Part shown: piece by piece, positions 44,553 through 53,235 of the stretch
Numbering within the stretch: the first letter of the stretch is position 1
How the letters are laid out: each line of letters starts with the position of its first letter
Assembly: GCA_002783405.1 (NCBI GenBank)
Contig: PFGG01000041.1
Span: 62,001 to 126,000, forward strand
Length of the DNA: 64,000 nt
Source: a bacterium (Candidatus Blackallbacteria) CG13_big_fil_rev_8_21_14_2_50_49_14
Lineage (GTDB): Bacteria; Cyanobacteriota; Sericytochromatia; UBA7694
Reading direction: 5' to 3'
Position numbers and translations under genes: made by a program
Notes under the pieces: generated by a model
Databases searched by the model: none
What the model was told of the DNA's origin: nothing
The model's input: the letters and a program-made list of their open reading frames with translations, nothing else

Positions 44553-44756
44553 TTATCTGGGTTTATACAGGGCTGCGTCCAAAGTAGACCAAAGATGGCC
44601 TAACCACCCCAAAAGCAAAAACCAGAGAATGCCTGAGACGATAAATTGAAACAAGGCTGCAAACATGCGTCCTTGGATCAGTTGTCCCAAGCCTGGGACG
44701 AAAAAGCTACACAGGGCCGCAATGACATTGCCTGTTGATCCTTGACCTTGAGACAT
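44553..44756 (-). CDS. Small TM2-like membrane protein
   Basis: This 67-residue protein has two membrane segments (ALCSFFVPGLGQL and FQFIVSGILWFLLLGWL) joined by a short basic turn QGRMFAALF. The SFFVPGLGQLIQGR pattern recurs in small TM2-like proteins of unknown function. AGAGGT precedes the ATG, and a TATACT box lies upstream at about 44800. It is probably a single gene. Confidence 0.75.
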   Translation of the reverse strand: MSQGQGSTGNVIAALCSFFVPGLGQLIQGRMFAALFQFIVSGILWFLLLGWLGHLWSTLDAALYKPR

Positions 44757-44837
44757 GTGTACAACCTCTAAAAAAATTACTTGTGAATGGATTCAGTATA
44801 GGACAAATTCAGAAAATTGACCGAACGTATGGTGCAC

Positions 44838-45581
44838 TTAATTCATACTGATCTCAGCATTTTGATTGCCCCAGTATTGAACCCGTTGATAAAGTTTGTC
44901 AGCCATTTCGTCTTGCCCGGCCTCCCGGCAACGTCGGGCCACCTGCATCAAGCTGGGTACATGTTCAGGATCTGCATTTAGGGCCATTTGCCAGCAGGCC
45001 AGAGCTTGCATGGGATCTCCTGCTTTTTCTGCCAGGATTCCCAATTCACACCAGGCGGGGGCATGTTCTGAATCCTGCTCGACAATACTGCCAAACAATC
45101 GAGCCGCTTCCACCATGCGTTCCTGACTGCTATAGAGTTTGGCGAGATTAAATTGAGCAGAAAGATGGGTTGGTTCAAGGGTCAGGCAGCGCAAATACCA
45201 AGTTTCAGCATCTTTGGCATTTCCCAACAAAGAGAAGAGATTGCCAAGATTATTACAGGCTCTGTAATATTGGGCATCGATTTTGAGTGCTTTTTGGAAC
45301 CAAAGCTGAGCTTCATTCCAGTCTTGAAGAACCTTATACACCAAACCGATATTGTTATAGGTTTTGGCGCGTTGGGGATTGAGTTGAAGCGCATTCTGAA
45401 AGTGTACAAGGGCCTGCTGAGGCTGACCGAGCTGCATAAAGGTATTGCCGAGATCATAGTGTGCAGCTTCAGATTGGGGTTGAAGGCTGACGGCTTCACG
45501 ATAAAATTTCAAGGCTTCTTGATAATGCCCCAAATCATAGGCCTGATGACCTTGTTCTAAGATTTGAGAAATTTCTTCCAT
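44838..45581 (-). CDS. TPR-repeat protein
   Basis: This 247-residue soluble protein is built of about six tetratricopeptide repeats from residue 8 on, such as AHYDLGNTFMQLGQPQQALVHF, with canonical Gly/Ala/Tyr spacing. No signal peptide or catalytic domain is present. It should act as a cytoplasmic protein-interaction scaffold. Its partner is unknown. It is divergent from the small plus-strand gene at 45693. Confidence 0.88.
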   Translation of the reverse strand: MEEISQILEQGHQAYDLGHYQEALKFYREAVSLQPQSEAAHYDLGNTFMQLGQPQQALVHFQNALQLNPQRAKTYNNIGLVYKVLQDWNEAQLWFQKALKIDAQYYRACNNLGNLFSLLGNAKDAETWYLRCLTLEPTHLSAQFNLAKLYSSQERMVEAARLFGSIVEQDSEHAPAWCELGILAEKAGDPMQALACWQMALNADPEHVPSLMQVARRCREAGQDEMADKLYQRVQYWGNQNAEISMN

Positions 45582-45646
45582 GGGGCTATTTTATCTTTTT
45601 TTGCTGTCTATTTTCAAGCGTTCTCTGGATTCAGCTTTTCTGGGCA

Positions 45647-45655
45647 TGCTATGAT
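45647..45655 (+). promoter_or_regulatory. Extended -10 promoter
   Basis: TGCTATGAT matches TGnTATAAT with one change. The start at about 45662 implies that translation of the next gene begins downstream, at TTG 45693, not at the in-frame ATGs before the promoter. Confidence 0.5.
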
Positions 45656-45692
45656 AGCCCATATTTATTTTGTATTAAGGGGCCAGAAAAGC

Positions 45693-46166
45693 TTGGATTC
45701 ATTTGAAAATCTGGTCTTGCCCTTTGAACGCAGCTTTATGCTCTATAAGGTTTATGGTCTGATGCGACCTGAATACCAAGGTTTGGTGCTTGAGTTTCAA
45801 ACCGTTGAGAATATACTGGGGCTCATGCGTTCCAAAGGGCAGTCGCTGTTTATTCCCTGGCGAGAAATTCTCGAAATCCGGCTCTTGCCGCATCGCTTGC
45901 GCAGCCCAGAATTGCTTTTGCAAACGCGCAGTCTGAAAGTTTTGCGAAAACTTCCGGGCAGTTTGCAGGGGCGTTATACCTGTCGTTTGCATCGTCGGGA
46001 TCGCAACCAGGCAGAATACTTTGTGGCTCAAGTTGAACTGCATCTGACGGAGTTACGCATTCAGGAATTGGAAAACCCCCAACCTGAAACACCTTTGATT
46101 GAAGAGCCTCTGGGGCGTTTGCTTTTGAATGCCGCCGTGACACGGATCAGGGATTTCTTAAGCTAG
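45693..46166 (+). CDS. Hypothetical cytoplasmic protein
   Basis: The open frame reaches back to 45564, but the promoter at 45650 and an AAGGGG site support a TTG start at 45693 (LDSFENLVLPFERSFM), giving 157 residues. The body is a compact alpha/beta domain with alternating strands (GLVLEFQTVENILGLMR, SLFIPWREILEIRLL) and basic stretches (CRLHRRDRN), recalling small PH-like or PilZ-like domains. I cannot assign it. The 3' end faces the SpoIIAA-like gene. Confidence 0.6.
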   Translation: MDSFENLVLPFERSFMLYKVYGLMRPEYQGLVLEFQTVENILGLMRSKGQSLFIPWREILEIRLLPHRLRSPELLLQTRSLKVLRKLPGSLQGRYTCRLHRRDRNQAEYFVAQVELHLTELRIQELENPQPETPLIEEPLGRLLLNAAVTRIRDFLS

Positions 46167-46176
46167 GTTTTAGGAG

Positions 46177-46210
46177 CGGTTTATTTATATAAATGAAAAT
46201 TTGTAAACCG
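46177..46210. terminator. Possible bidirectional hairpin between convergent genes
   Basis: CGGTTTA and TAAACCG form a 7-bp stem around a 20-base AT-rich loop, placed exactly between two convergent stop codons. It lacks a clear T-run. Confidence 0.4.
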
Positions 46211-46213
46211 AGT

Positions 46214-46606
46214 TTATTGATCCGGATCTTTTGCTTCTACCAGCCAGGCTTCACCTTTTGCTTGCCAATCGGAAACTGTTCCCGCGTCTATATAGCGCTC
46301 CCAGGCATAAATCCCTGTTTCTTTGGCAATACGCATAAACTGCATTTTGGTAACTGCATTATTGACGATCACCACTGAACGTACCATGCCTTTTTGCTTA
46401 AACAGTTTTTGACCTTCCTGCATGGCTTCTTGAGCATCAGGTGGCAAGGGAGCCAAGGTTCGCATATCTACAAAAACGCCAAATTCAGAGGGTGCGTCTT
46501 CCAGCGCTTTTTGAGAAGCTTTTACCCATTCTTTCATTTCATCCAGTTTGATGAGATTACCAAAGAGCAGTAAAAAGCCGAATGATTTTTTTTCTATTTG
46601 ATACAT
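46214..46606 (-). CDS. SpoIIAA/STAS-like small protein
   Basis: This 130-residue protein has a strand-helix pattern with a GVFVDMRTLAPLPPDAQEAM segment and VRSVVIVNNAVTKMQFMRIA, resembling SpoIIAA-like (STAS-related) domains often found beside signalling proteins. The usual phosphorylatable Ser/Thr is not obvious. A 30-base near-perfect palindrome sits 11 bp upstream of the start and may be its operator. It lies downstream of the GAF-PATAN gene on the same strand. Confidence 0.55.
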   Translation of the reverse strand: MYQIEKKSFGFLLLFGNLIKLDEMKEWVKASQKALEDAPSEFGVFVDMRTLAPLPPDAQEAMQEGQKLFKQKGMVRSVVIVNNAVTKMQFMRIAKETGIYAWERYIDAGTVSDWQAKGEAWLVEAKDPDQ

Positions 46607-46617
46607 TTGATTCTCAT

Positions 46618-46647
46618 TTCTATCATGTGATTGAATCCATGATAGAA
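46618..46647. promoter_or_regulatory. 30-base near-perfect palindrome
   Basis: TTCTATCATG pairs with CATGATAGAA, and inside them GATT-G-AATC continues the symmetry with one bulged T. It lies between the GAF-PATAN stop and the SpoIIAA-like start. No T-run follows on the minus strand, which favours a protein-binding site over a terminator. Confidence 0.55.
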
Positions 46648-46707
46648 CATTTTAGGTTAAAAATGAATTCCTGAGTTTGAATCCGAAGGCACAGTTTTTT
46701 ACAGGGT

Positions 46708-47955
46708 TTAACTGTCTGAACTTTCGGCGTTTTCTACCACAGAAGCTACTTGGATTTGTTTGCCGTCGCTGAAACTTTTAACCGCTGAATAAAAAGTATA
46801 ACTGTCAACCGGAACCCGTCTGCGGACGTCTCCCAGGGTCTGACCTGTGGTTAAAGCCCAAAAGCAGGCTTCATAATGGGGGTCACAGTCTGCCGGTGGA
46901 TTTTCTTCAAGTTTTATCACGACCAAATCATCGGGAAACATTTCGTGCATGACTTTGGTTTCGTCACTGCGGCGCAGGCCTTCAATAATCAAATGCATAC
47001 AGGATTGCTGAATCGTGCGTGCCGGTGGGGTTTCATGGTCATTAAACGAAAAGGTGCCTTCGGTCCAGCCCATCATTTCGTAGATTGCCATTGAACCTGT
47101 CAAAAATGGGGGGGTGCCTTCGGTGTCAGCATGGTGAATTTCACCGTTCTGCAGATAAATTTTACCGGATTGGGGTTTGCTGTTGATCGTCACACTGCCT
47201 GTTTTTGCGTCATTTGCTAACATTTGCAGGATATTGGGGGGAATAATCACTGAGAGACTGCCGCGTACAGCCCCTGTGTCGTCTTTTTCCATCAAACTTT
47301 TCATTTGACGGACTTCAGCTTCTGAAGACTCAAGCTTTTCCAGAATCATATTCAGGCGGGTATTGTCTTCTTTGAGCTTATCGAGGGTTTGCTGGAGTAA
47401 ATGATAAAGTTGGGAGTTCTCAATTGCAATTGCTGCAATATTGGCCAAAGAGGCAAAGAGAATCAGATCCGTTTCGTCAAAGGTGCCTTCTTTTTTGTTT
47501 AAAACCTGAAGAATGCCTAAAACCTTATTGCCTGAACGGGTCATGGGCACACAGATAATCGAGCGGGTTTGAAATTTACTTTGCTCATCGACCCCTTTAA
47601 AAAAGCGTTCATCTTTGCTGACATCGGGAACAATCGTGGGTTTCCCTGTTTCGGCAACATGCCCGGCAATGCCCTTTCCAACAGGAATACGCATACTTTC
47701 AACCACTTTTCCGGCTTCGCCTTGGGCAAAGTGAAAAACGAGCTCATGGGTACTTTGATCTACCAGTGCCAAGGAAGATGCCTCGGCATGCATGACCAGT
47801 TTCGCGACATCAATAATCGTACGCAAAAGCACATCCAACTCAATCGTAGAATTGATACTGGAATTGATTTCTAAAAGGACTTGGAAGCGCTCAACAAATT
47901 TCAGGGCTTCCTCGTGGTTTAGGTTTTTATAGTCGATTTCAAGGGCAGGGAGCAT
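46708..47955 (-). CDS. GAF domain + PATAN/DUF4388 signalling protein
   Basis: This 415-residue cytoplasmic protein has a GAF domain at about 25-185 (LALVDQSTHELVFHFAQG, VGKGIAGHVAETGKPTIVPD). A coiled coil follows at about 190-225, then a PATAN/DUF4388 domain at about 232-345 (GSVTINSKPQSGKIYLQNGEI, EGTFSFND) and a short helical end. PATAN domains occur in bacterial and cyanobacterial regulators of motility and two-component pathways. AAAGG lies before the ATG. It lies 57 bp downstream of the HerA-like gene on the same strand and may be co-transcribed with it. Confidence 0.88.
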   Translation of the reverse strand: MLPALEIDYKNLNHEEALKFVERFQVLLEINSSINSTIELDVLLRTIIDVAKLVMHAEASSLALVDQSTHELVFHFAQGEAGKVVESMRIPVGKGIAGHVAETGKPTIVPDVSKDERFFKGVDEQSKFQTRSIICVPMTRSGNKVLGILQVLNKKEGTFDETDLILFASLANIAAIAIENSQLYHLLQQTLDKLKEDNTRLNMILEKLESSEAEVRQMKSLMEKDDTGAVRGSLSVIIPPNILQMLANDAKTGSVTINSKPQSGKIYLQNGEIHHADTEGTPPFLTGSMAIYEMMGWTEGTFSFNDHETPPARTIQQSCMHLIIEGLRRSDETKVMHEMFPDDLVVIKLEENPPADCDPHYEACFWALTTGQTLGDVRRRVPVDSYTFYSAVKSFSDGKQIQVASVVENAESSDS

Positions 47956-48012
47956 CTTAGTTACCTTTCATCATCATTCTCTAGCGATTGGATTTATTAT
48001 GGCATATTCTGG

Positions 48013-49656
48013 CTAGCTGGGAAACAACTGACGGATATTGTTCAAGGCGCGGTTTTCGATCACTTCGGGGGAATCATCGCCGGTATAGCCCATGGCTTTA
48101 TAAAACTCCAAATTATACGAGCGGGTGCGAATGACGACAGGCATGGGCACAGCATAGCCTAAAATCAAGGCCTGTTGTTTGGGGTCGAGTTGAGAGAGCA
48201 CCGTTCTCAAGCTTTGACTGCCACTGACCCCTGTAAACACTGCATCAATGTCCTTGTCATCGTTCAAAAGCGCTGTAATGCGGGTGCCCACCTGGGAAAG
48301 GATTTCATTGTCAATGCTGGAGGGGCGCTGATCCACAATCAGCAGTGTGACGGCATATTTTCGCATTTCACGGGCAATGGTTCCAAAAATCGTTTGACGC
48401 GCAATCGCAGGTGCCAGAAATTTATGCGCTTCTTCAATCGTGATCACCAATTGGCGGGGTTTGGGGTTCAGATTGGGATCTGCGTGGTAGAGATCAGATT
48501 TCTCGACATAGCTGCTGTGAATGCGGCGGGTAATAATATTGGTGGCCAGCATATAGCTTAAGAGACTGTTTTGACCACCAAACTCCAGCACCACATGTTT
48601 GCCATTTTCAAGATATTTGAGGATCTGTGCGATGGAGTCTGTTGAAACATCATCCATAATATACGAAAGTTGGGTGACTTTCATGAGCTTGCGCTGCAGG
48701 GCTTTTAAAGCCCCTGCATGGCCTTTGCCTGTGGTAACAAACTCCTCAATTTCAAGGGTGTTCATTTCCATGAAGCGGCTGAGCCATGATTTTCCAAGGG
48801 CTTCTTCTAGTACCATGGCCGATTCAATGCTGGCTTCAGAAAGATTGAGTTCATGTTTAATCAGGGCCAAATCTTCGATTTGGATTTGCCGCAGGGGAAT
48901 GGTGAGTTCCTGAGCGTCTTTGATGCCTCTTTGGCGTGAAGATTTGAGATCCAGGGTAAAGACCACCACGTCCCGGTTAAACAATTGTTTCAGGCCTTTG
49001 ACTACTTTTTCATGTTTGTTTTCACTCATGGCCTGCCAGCCATACTCATTGTGCATATCAAAAATCAGATTGACGGCCACTTGTTTTTTGATAATGCCCG
49101 AGAGAGCCAAACGGGTGAGAAAGGATTTTCCTGTTCCAGACTTCCCAAAAATCGCATTGCTGCGTTCCACAAAACGATCCAAATCGAGACAGAGCGGGAT
49201 ATCCATATCCAGAGGTTGGCCAATATAAAATCGGTTTTTGCCGGGATCTGATTCTTTGCCAAAAACGGTGGCGAAGTCTTTTTCTGCTGCGACTTGGGCG
49301 GGGGCGAAATGTGCAGGAATCGTTTTAACGGGGCGCAACTCTTCGCTGTTGTTTTCTTTGCTTTTTTCAAGCATCAACATGGGTTGCAGAGAAACCGTGC
49401 CCAAGGTGCCTGTGCCTTGCAGAATTTGAGCCAGAAAATCGGTCTGGGCTGGAGGGCTCAGCAAAATACTGGGATTAGAAGCTGTCAGCGCTACATCAGT
49501 GATCATGCAGAAAAAACGGTTGATTTGACCCTCTACGACTACAAATTGTCCGACCCGAATATTCTCAACCTGTTGATCTGGCGCAAGCCGCATTTTCAAG
49601 CCAGTTGAAAGTGAGCCTTCGATGATCGTGCCTAATAAGGGAGGGGCCGGCTGCAA
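48013..49656 (-). CDS. HerA-like (DUF87) ATPase with HAS-barrel
   Basis: This 547-residue P-loop ATPase of the FtsK-HerA group starts at TTG with AAAGGT nine bases upstream. The N-terminal 100 residues are a HAS-barrel-type beta domain. Walker A GKSGTGKSF is near residue 175, Walker B VITIEEAHKF near 405, then the arginine-bearing TIAREMRKYAVTLLIVDQRPS and GTRITALLNDD. Members pump DNA or drive end resection with NurA. No NurA or nuclease neighbour is visible here. It is the first gene of a possible pair with the GAF-PATAN protein. Confidence 0.88.
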   Translation of the reverse strand: MQPAPPLLGTIIEGSLSTGLKMRLAPDQQVENIRVGQFVVVEGQINRFFCMITDVALTASNPSILLSPPAQTDFLAQILQGTGTLGTVSLQPMLMLEKSKENNSEELRPVKTIPAHFAPAQVAAEKDFATVFGKESDPGKNRFYIGQPLDMDIPLCLDLDRFVERSNAIFGKSGTGKSFLTRLALSGIIKKQVAVNLIFDMHNEYGWQAMSENKHEKVVKGLKQLFNRDVVVFTLDLKSSRQRGIKDAQELTIPLRQIQIEDLALIKHELNLSEASIESAMVLEEALGKSWLSRFMEMNTLEIEEFVTTGKGHAGALKALQRKLMKVTQLSYIMDDVSTDSIAQILKYLENGKHVVLEFGGQNSLLSYMLATNIITRRIHSSYVEKSDLYHADPNLNPKPRQLVITIEEAHKFLAPAIARQTIFGTIAREMRKYAVTLLIVDQRPSSIDNEILSQVGTRITALLNDDKDIDAVFTGVSGSQSLRTVLSQLDPKQQALILGYAVPMPVVIRTRSYNLEFYKAMGYTGDDSPEVIENRALNNIRQLFPS

Positions 49657-49728
49657 AATGAATTACCTTTTTCTTTCATACACAGGAATACAAGTATTAT
49701 ATCCAGCCTGAAGGGGAATAGAAAGAAC

Positions 49729-49755
49729 AAAGCCCCTGGTCATTCCAGGGGCTTT
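49729..49755 (-). terminator. Terminator of the glycine-rich gene
   Basis: AAAGCCCCTGG and CCAGGGGCTTT form an 11-bp perfect stem with a five-base loop, followed on the minus strand by TTTGTTCTTTC. It is placed 22 bp after the stop. Confidence 0.85.
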
Positions 49756-49776
49756 ATCTATAAAGAGGGGAAAGAT

Positions 49777-50385
49777 TTAGTTGTTGCCCATGATTTTGTC
49801 TTTGAGGAAGGAAGCGCCAACGCCACCTGCTGCACCCAGACCGACGGTAACGATGGTCAGAGGCAGTCCTGCAACACCCATGGAGCCCAGCGCCATATTG
49901 CCAAGGCCTGCCAGAGTCACAGCACCCAGACCACCGACTGCGGAGGTAATGGTATCACCGACAACATTTGAGACTGCTTGGCTTGAATCTACTTTGCCAG
50001 TGGCTACACCGACACCATTGGCGACGGCAGAAACGCCTGCGCCGACCAGGGCGGAAAGACCTGCACCTTTAAAACCGGTGATGGCAACGTTTTTCATACC
50101 CGTCATGAAACCACCAGCAGTAATTTGACTGCCAGGATTGGGAGCGGGAGCGGGTTTTGCAAAAATGCTTTTGATATTTTGGCCCATTTGTGCGCCGAGT
50201 TTATAGGCTGCAAATCCACCGCCTGCACCAGCTGCAAGTTTAGAAGAAATGGAGGTGAAATCGGCACTGAAACCAGTTCCACTGTCTGCGACTACGGGAG
50301 CAGAAGCGGTATAGGGAGTGTAATTGGGAGTGGCTACACCCTGAGTAGGATAAGCGCTATATGCGGAATTGATTGCAAGTGTCAT
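49777..50385 (-). CDS. Glycine/alanine-rich small protein with glycine zippers
   Basis: This 202-residue protein starts with a Ser/Ala/Tyr/Thr/Pro segment (SAYSAYPTQ) without a normal signal peptide. The rest is almost all Gly, Ala, Val and Ser in repeated GxxxG/GxxxA patterns (ALVGAGVSAVANGVGVA, LGAVTLAGLGNMALGSMGVAG). Such glycine zippers occur in membrane-active and pore-forming peptides, bacteriocins and surface-layer linkers. It has AGAGGA before the ATG, a long repeat-bearing upstream region and a strong terminator, as for a highly expressed or controlled gene. I do not recognise a family. Confidence 0.7.
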   Translation of the reverse strand: MTLAINSAYSAYPTQGVATPNYTPYTASAPVVADSGTGFSADFTSISSKLAAGAGGGFAAYKLGAQMGQNIKSIFAKPAPAPNPGSQITAGGFMTGMKNVAITGFKGAGLSALVGAGVSAVANGVGVATGKVDSSQAVSNVVGDTITSAVGGLGAVTLAGLGNMALGSMGVAGLPLTIVTVGLGAAGGVGASFLKDKIMGNN

Positions 50386-50467
50386 AATTTTGTCCTCTTT
50401 ATAATTTAAACTTAATCTTTCCTTAGAATGGTTATAGGAACCTCTTAAGAAAACTTGGTAAAGAAAA

Positions 50468-50577
50468 TATTAATATTTGGTTAATAAATGGTTAATCATT
50501 ATTGAGAGGTTAAGCTGAGTTAGGTTGAAAGTCTTTGATAGAAACAATTTGTCGAGATCTTAGTTGTTTGCTTAACC
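50468..50577. promoter_or_regulatory. GGTTAA repeat cluster and palindrome upstream of the glycine-rich gene
   Basis: GGTTAA occurs at 50479, 50490 and 50509, with a near-match at 50523 and the inverse TTAACC at 50572. A perfect ATATTAATAT palindrome is at 50468-50477. The 231-bp gap between two same-strand genes holds no other gene, so this is probably a control region. Confidence 0.45.
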
Positions 50578-50616
50578 TAATTTTATTTTGTGGAAAGGTT
50601 TTTTTTTAGTTCAAAT

Positions 50617-51693
50617 TTAGATTTCAAAGGCCAAAGGCTGGATCTGGGGATGCTTTTCGATCAGAACTTTTGCACTTTCCAGGCTTTGTAAGCCAAAATG
50701 CGACCCCGTTGCCGTACAGACACCTGCGCCATTGGCACTGCCCAGTTTCAGGGCTGAAATGGGATCCCTGCCAGAATAGATCCATCCAGCAGTCAAACCT
50801 GCTCCAAAGGCATCGCCTGCCCCCAAAACATCGACGACTTCCAAGGGGTAGACAGGCATGGCGTAGGCCTGTTTTCCATCCCAGGTTTGAACGCCGAAAC
50901 GTCCATCTGTAATGACCACCCAGTCTGGCCCCAGCGCTTTTAAGGCTTTCAGATGCGCATTTAAATCATACATAAAGGCTGGTCGGCCACTTGAGACTGC
51001 TTGGTGAGGGCGTAAATGTTCAGGTTGAGGTTTTTCTAAGGGAATTCCCGTCAGGGCAGCGGCTTCTTCTTTATTGAGTATCAGCAGCGTGGTTTTGCTG
51101 AGCAGGGGTTTTAGCTTTTCAAGGCCCGCTTTGATTTGACTTGAGCCAGGATTCCAACTGATTTTGATATTTTTTTTCTGACAGAGATCTGCAAGCGGTT
51201 CCAGAATTTCTGAGGAAGGGCCACTCAAAGATGAAATATACAGCCAATCAGCGCTTTCTAGGGCTTTCCAATCCAGCTCTTCAGCAAGAATTTCCTGATT
51301 TGCCCCTCGAAAACTGAGAATGGTACGTTCTCCTTCATAGCTGGTTAAAATCACGCTGTAGCCTGTTTCTGAACTTCCTGTCAGTAAGAGATCCGTCGAG
51401 ACCCCATGGGATTCAAGCTCTTTCTTCACGCTCTGGCCAGCTGTATCCGGCCCGATTTTGGCCAAACAAGCAGTATGCAGGCCCAGTTTGGCCATAGCGA
51501 CCGAGGTATTGGTGGCCCCTCCGCCAATGGTAAAGCGAATGGCCTCCACATTGACTTTTGCGCCATATTCAAAACCTAACCAGGCTTTTTCATGCAGTCG
51601 ATCGCTGAGTTTCATGATTTGTGCGCCTTCGCTGCGCACAAAGACATCCTGGGTGGCTCCCCCAATCGATATGATTTTTAAAGCTTCAGGCAT
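50617..51693 (-). CDS. PfkB-family sugar/nucleoside kinase
   Basis: This 358-residue ribokinase-fold enzyme has the N-terminal di-glycine signature FTIGGGATNTSVAMAKLG and the C-terminal VVDVLGAGDAFGAGLTAG near residue 290, with the catalytic Asp in GAGD. It phosphorylates a sugar, nucleoside or related alcohol with ATP. The exact substrate (ribose, fructose, adenosine and others) is not readable. AAAGGG precedes the ATG. It is monocistronic, and the gap to the divergent glycosyltransferase is about 125 bp. Confidence 0.9.
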   Translation of the reverse strand: MPEALKIISIGGATQDVFVRSEGAQIMKLSDRLHEKAWLGFEYGAKVNVEAIRFTIGGGATNTSVAMAKLGLHTACLAKIGPDTAGQSVKKELESHGVSTDLLLTGSSETGYSVILTSYEGERTILSFRGANQEILAEELDWKALESADWLYISSLSGPSSEILEPLADLCQKKNIKISWNPGSSQIKAGLEKLKPLLSKTTLLILNKEEAAALTGIPLEKPQPEHLRPHQAVSSGRPAFMYDLNAHLKALKALGPDWVVITDGRFGVQTWDGKQAYAMPVYPLEVVDVLGAGDAFGAGLTAGWIYSGRDPISALKLGSANGAGVCTATGSHFGLQSLESAKVLIEKHPQIQPLAFEI

Positions 51694-51819
51694 GGGTTTC
51701 CCTTTTTCTTTTGTTTGATTCTGACTAGCTGCTAAACTGGGCAGACCCCTTCAGATCTGGTAAATTATACCCTGGTCCTCGCTTCTCAGCGAATTCTCAG
51801 GCCTTGAAGGAAATTAGTC

Positions 51820-53235
51820 ATGGCAGCCTCTCCCTCTCAAACCTATCTTGACCTGTGTCGTCAGTGGCTGGCATCAGAGCTTGATGATTTTGAAAAGCAC
51901 TGGCACTCAGCATTGGGAGAGCAGACGCGTCTTGAACTGCAAAAACCCGGTCAAGCGCGTTTGAAAATGGATGTCTTGGATTTGCTGAAGGAAGCCTATC
52001 AGCAGATTAGTGAGCGAGCGCAAGCCTGGCCAGCCCATGTGGTATTTTTATTGACGGGACGCAAACACGTCAGTTTAGATTCTATTATTGAATATGCTCC
52101 ACAGGCGTTCGAAACCTGGGTTTCAGATGAATTCTCCCAAACGTCACTGATCACCTGGCTTTCCCCGGTTTCTTCAAGCCAAGTGACGATCCTCATTCCT
52201 ACCTATAACCGGCTGCCTCTCTTGCAAAGATCCGTCCAAAGCGTCTTGGCTCAAAGCCATTCCGATTGGAAACTCATCATCGGGGATGATGGTTCTTCTG
52301 ATGGGACTCAAATCTGGTGCGAAATGCTAGCGGCTTCAGACTCTCGCATTGCGTATATTCGTAAGGCTCAGAACTCTGGAGTTTATGACACCATGGGCAT
52401 GCTCTATCAGGCCTGTGAAAGTGAATGGGTGATGTCCCTGGCGGATGATGATTGCCTGATGCCCAACTGTTTAGAAAGCACCGTGAAGCTTTTTGAGCAA
52501 TTTCCCTGGATTGCGATGGCAGGCGGGGGCTATTATTATTTGCATTTTAAGGGTACACAACTAAGGCTTAAACAATATGGGCCCTATTATTCTGAACCCT
52601 GTCTGGCAGATACCCGCAAAGAACTGCAACGTTGTGGTCTAATCAACCCCATTTTTGGGGGGGGAGCGCTTTTTCGTAAAGCTCAACTTTTTGAGCTTTC
52701 TGCTGCGGATCCTGAAGCGCTGGGGCATGGTTTCAGCTCCTGGGATTGGCTCTTAACGGCTGAATTTTTATCCCATTATGAGGTGGGTTATGCACCAGAA
52801 ATTACGGTGGCCTATATTGATCATGAACAGGGTGAGCATTTTAATCAGAGCCGGAATTGGGGCCAACCCTTTCTCGCTTTACTCGAACGTATTTTGGGCC
52901 GTTATGAGTCGCTCTTTGGTCAGGCTTCCTATCCACGAGAAATTATTGAATACTTTATGCTGGCGGTGGCTGAGCCCTATTTGACGCAGGCCTTTCAAGA
53001 GACCTTGAGCTCTCACCAAACCCCTGAAGAAATGGACGCTTTTATTCAAGCGCAGCGACCAGTTTGGGAATTGCATCGCAAACTTCGTCTCGCTTGTTAC
53101 CTGTCAGAGCGAAAAATACCCGCCTTGATACAGGCCGATACGGTTGCGGGGTTGACCCAGGGCGAAATTCCGGGTTTAAAAGCAGGGGCCGCCCCGATTG
53201 CCCTGCAGAGACTTTTGGCGAGTTTTCGGGCTTGA
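51820..53235 (+). CDS. Family 2 glycosyltransferase with N-terminal helical domain
   Basis: The first 125 residues form a helical domain. The GT-A fold begins with VTILIPTYNRLPLLQRSVQSVL and continues with LIIGDDGSSDGT and the metal-binding SLADDDCLMP. Residues to about 400 complete the acceptor part, and a helical tail follows. No membrane segment is present, so it works on the cytoplasmic face using a nucleotide-sugar donor. AAGGA lies before the ATG. The stop shares its TGA with a possible small membrane ORF. Confidence 0.9.
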   Translation: MAASPSQTYLDLCRQWLASELDDFEKHWHSALGEQTRLELQKPGQARLKMDVLDLLKEAYQQISERAQAWPAHVVFLLTGRKHVSLDSIIEYAPQAFETWVSDEFSQTSLITWLSPVSSSQVTILIPTYNRLPLLQRSVQSVLAQSHSDWKLIIGDDGSSDGTQIWCEMLAASDSRIAYIRKAQNSGVYDTMGMLYQACESEWVMSLADDDCLMPNCLESTVKLFEQFPWIAMAGGGYYYLHFKGTQLRLKQYGPYYSEPCLADTRKELQRCGLINPIFGGGALFRKAQLFELSAADPEALGHGFSSWDWLLTAEFLSHYEVGYAPEITVAYIDHEQGEHFNQSRNWGQPFLALLERILGRYESLFGQASYPREIIEYFMLAVAEPYLTQAFQETLSSHQTPEEMDAFIQAQRPVWELHRKLRLACYLSERKIPALIQADTVAGLTQGEIPGLKAGAAPIALQRLLASFRA

